Shown one piece after another: positions 5,723 to 5,759 of a stretch of 5,759 nucleotides of DNA. The notes under the pieces were generated by a model that was given only the letters and a program-made list of their open reading frames with translations, was not told where the DNA came from and ran no database searches. The stretch lies in assembly GCA_964596375.1 (NCBI GenBank), contig CAZQTO010000129.1:1-5759 (forward strand). Direction: 5' to 3'. Numbering within the stretch: position 1 is the stretch's first letter; every line of letters starts with the position of its first letter. The translations under genes were made by a program, and so were the position numbers. The stretch is from UBA1543 sp964596375 (GTDB lineage: Bacteria; Pseudomonadota; Zetaproteobacteria; Mariprofundales; Mariprofundaceae).

Positions 5723-5759
5723 TTAAGCCTTGGGAAAGGCATTCCGCCCGGCATAACGG
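5723..5759 (-). CDS. eno: Enolase, C-terminal end only (enters from the right edge)
   Basis: Only the last 11 full codons and the TAA stop are present, reading RYAGRNAFPKA. This matches the typical proteobacterial enolase tail (a RYAGR.AF-like ending) as I recall it, and an enolase gene directly before ftsB is a well-known arrangement. Enolase interconverts 2-phosphoglycerate and phosphoenolpyruvate in glycolysis and, in many proteobacteria, also takes part in RNA turnover. Eleven residues cannot prove the identity; the motif and the neighbour together make it likely. The stop lies 3 bases before the probable CTG start of ftsB and in the same frame, so no terminator separates them. Confidence 0.8.
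   Translation of the reverse strand, partial: RYAGRNAFPKA
5728..5731 (-). promoter_or_regulatory. Putative ribosome binding site for the ftsB CTG start
   Basis: AAGG on the minus strand ends 8 bases before CTG (5719-5717) and lies inside the last enolase codons. It is the only Shine-Dalgarno-like sequence at a usable distance from a start that yields a complete FtsB membrane segment. The TTG at 5686 has only GGGG almost touching it, and the AAGAAGG between the two starts is over 20 bases from that TTG. Weak on its own; it supports the start choice together with the protein argument. Confidence 0.5.

Noticed and set aside
5716..5755. Short minus-strand frame MPGGMPFPRLKL overlapping the eno end and ftsB start, as a possible leader peptide
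   Set aside because: It overlaps the enolase tail in another frame and is only 12 codons with no clear ribosome binding site of its own; too little to support a gene.
1..5759. Search for tRNA genes, CRISPR repeats, insertion sequences, attachment sites and phage or defence genes
   Set aside because: Almost every base is inside one of the seven minus-strand genes; I saw no direct-repeat arrays, no transposase motifs and no room for RNA genes between the coding regions.

Overview
The window is one unbroken, co-directional gene string on the minus strand, read here from right to left: the last codons of eno (enolase), ftsB, gltX (glutamyl-tRNA synthetase), cysS (cysteinyl-tRNA synthetase), cysC (adenylylsulfate kinase), manC (mannose-1-phosphate guanylyltransferase / phosphomannose isomerase) and the first 185 codons of gmd (GDP-mannose 4,6-dehydratase), which runs off the left edge. 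No plus-strand gene, RNA gene, mobile element or CRISPR array is supported, and there is no intergenic stretch longer than about 40 bases.

The organism looks like a proteobacterium of moderately high GC. The eno-ftsB adjacency is a familiar gamma/betaproteobacterial arrangement, and the CysRS, CysC, ManC and Gmd sequences all resemble their E. coli counterparts closely at the motif level. The continuation into gltX-cysS-cysC-manC-gmd is not the E. coli order. A less studied lineage such as Zetaproteobacteria or an unusual gammaproteobacterium is possible, but this is a guess from memory of gene order and not shown by the sequence.

Layout: the right third (about 4005-5759) carries the end of glycolytic enolase, the divisome protein FtsB and GluRS; the middle (2599-4008) is CysRS; the left part (1-2596) makes activated sulfate (PAPS, by CysC) and GDP-linked sugars (GDP-mannose by ManC, GDP-4-keto-6-deoxymannose by Gmd). 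Junctions are very tight: ftsB/gltX, gltX/cysS and cysC/manC each overlap by 4 bases (GTGA or ATGA), while cysS/cysC and manC/gmd are separated by 2 bases. This strongly suggests one transcript with translational coupling. The start codons of gltX and manC are GTG, and ftsB has no suitable ATG; a CTG three bases after the eno stop best explains its N-terminus.

All complete genes look intact with their catalytic motifs. No previously undescribed system is evident. The points most worth a second look are the non-canonical ftsB start, the divergent GluRS active-site segment (possibly a GluRS2-type enzyme), and the placement of APS kinase directly before GDP-mannose/GDP-deoxyhexose genes, which could indicate a sulfated surface polysaccharide.
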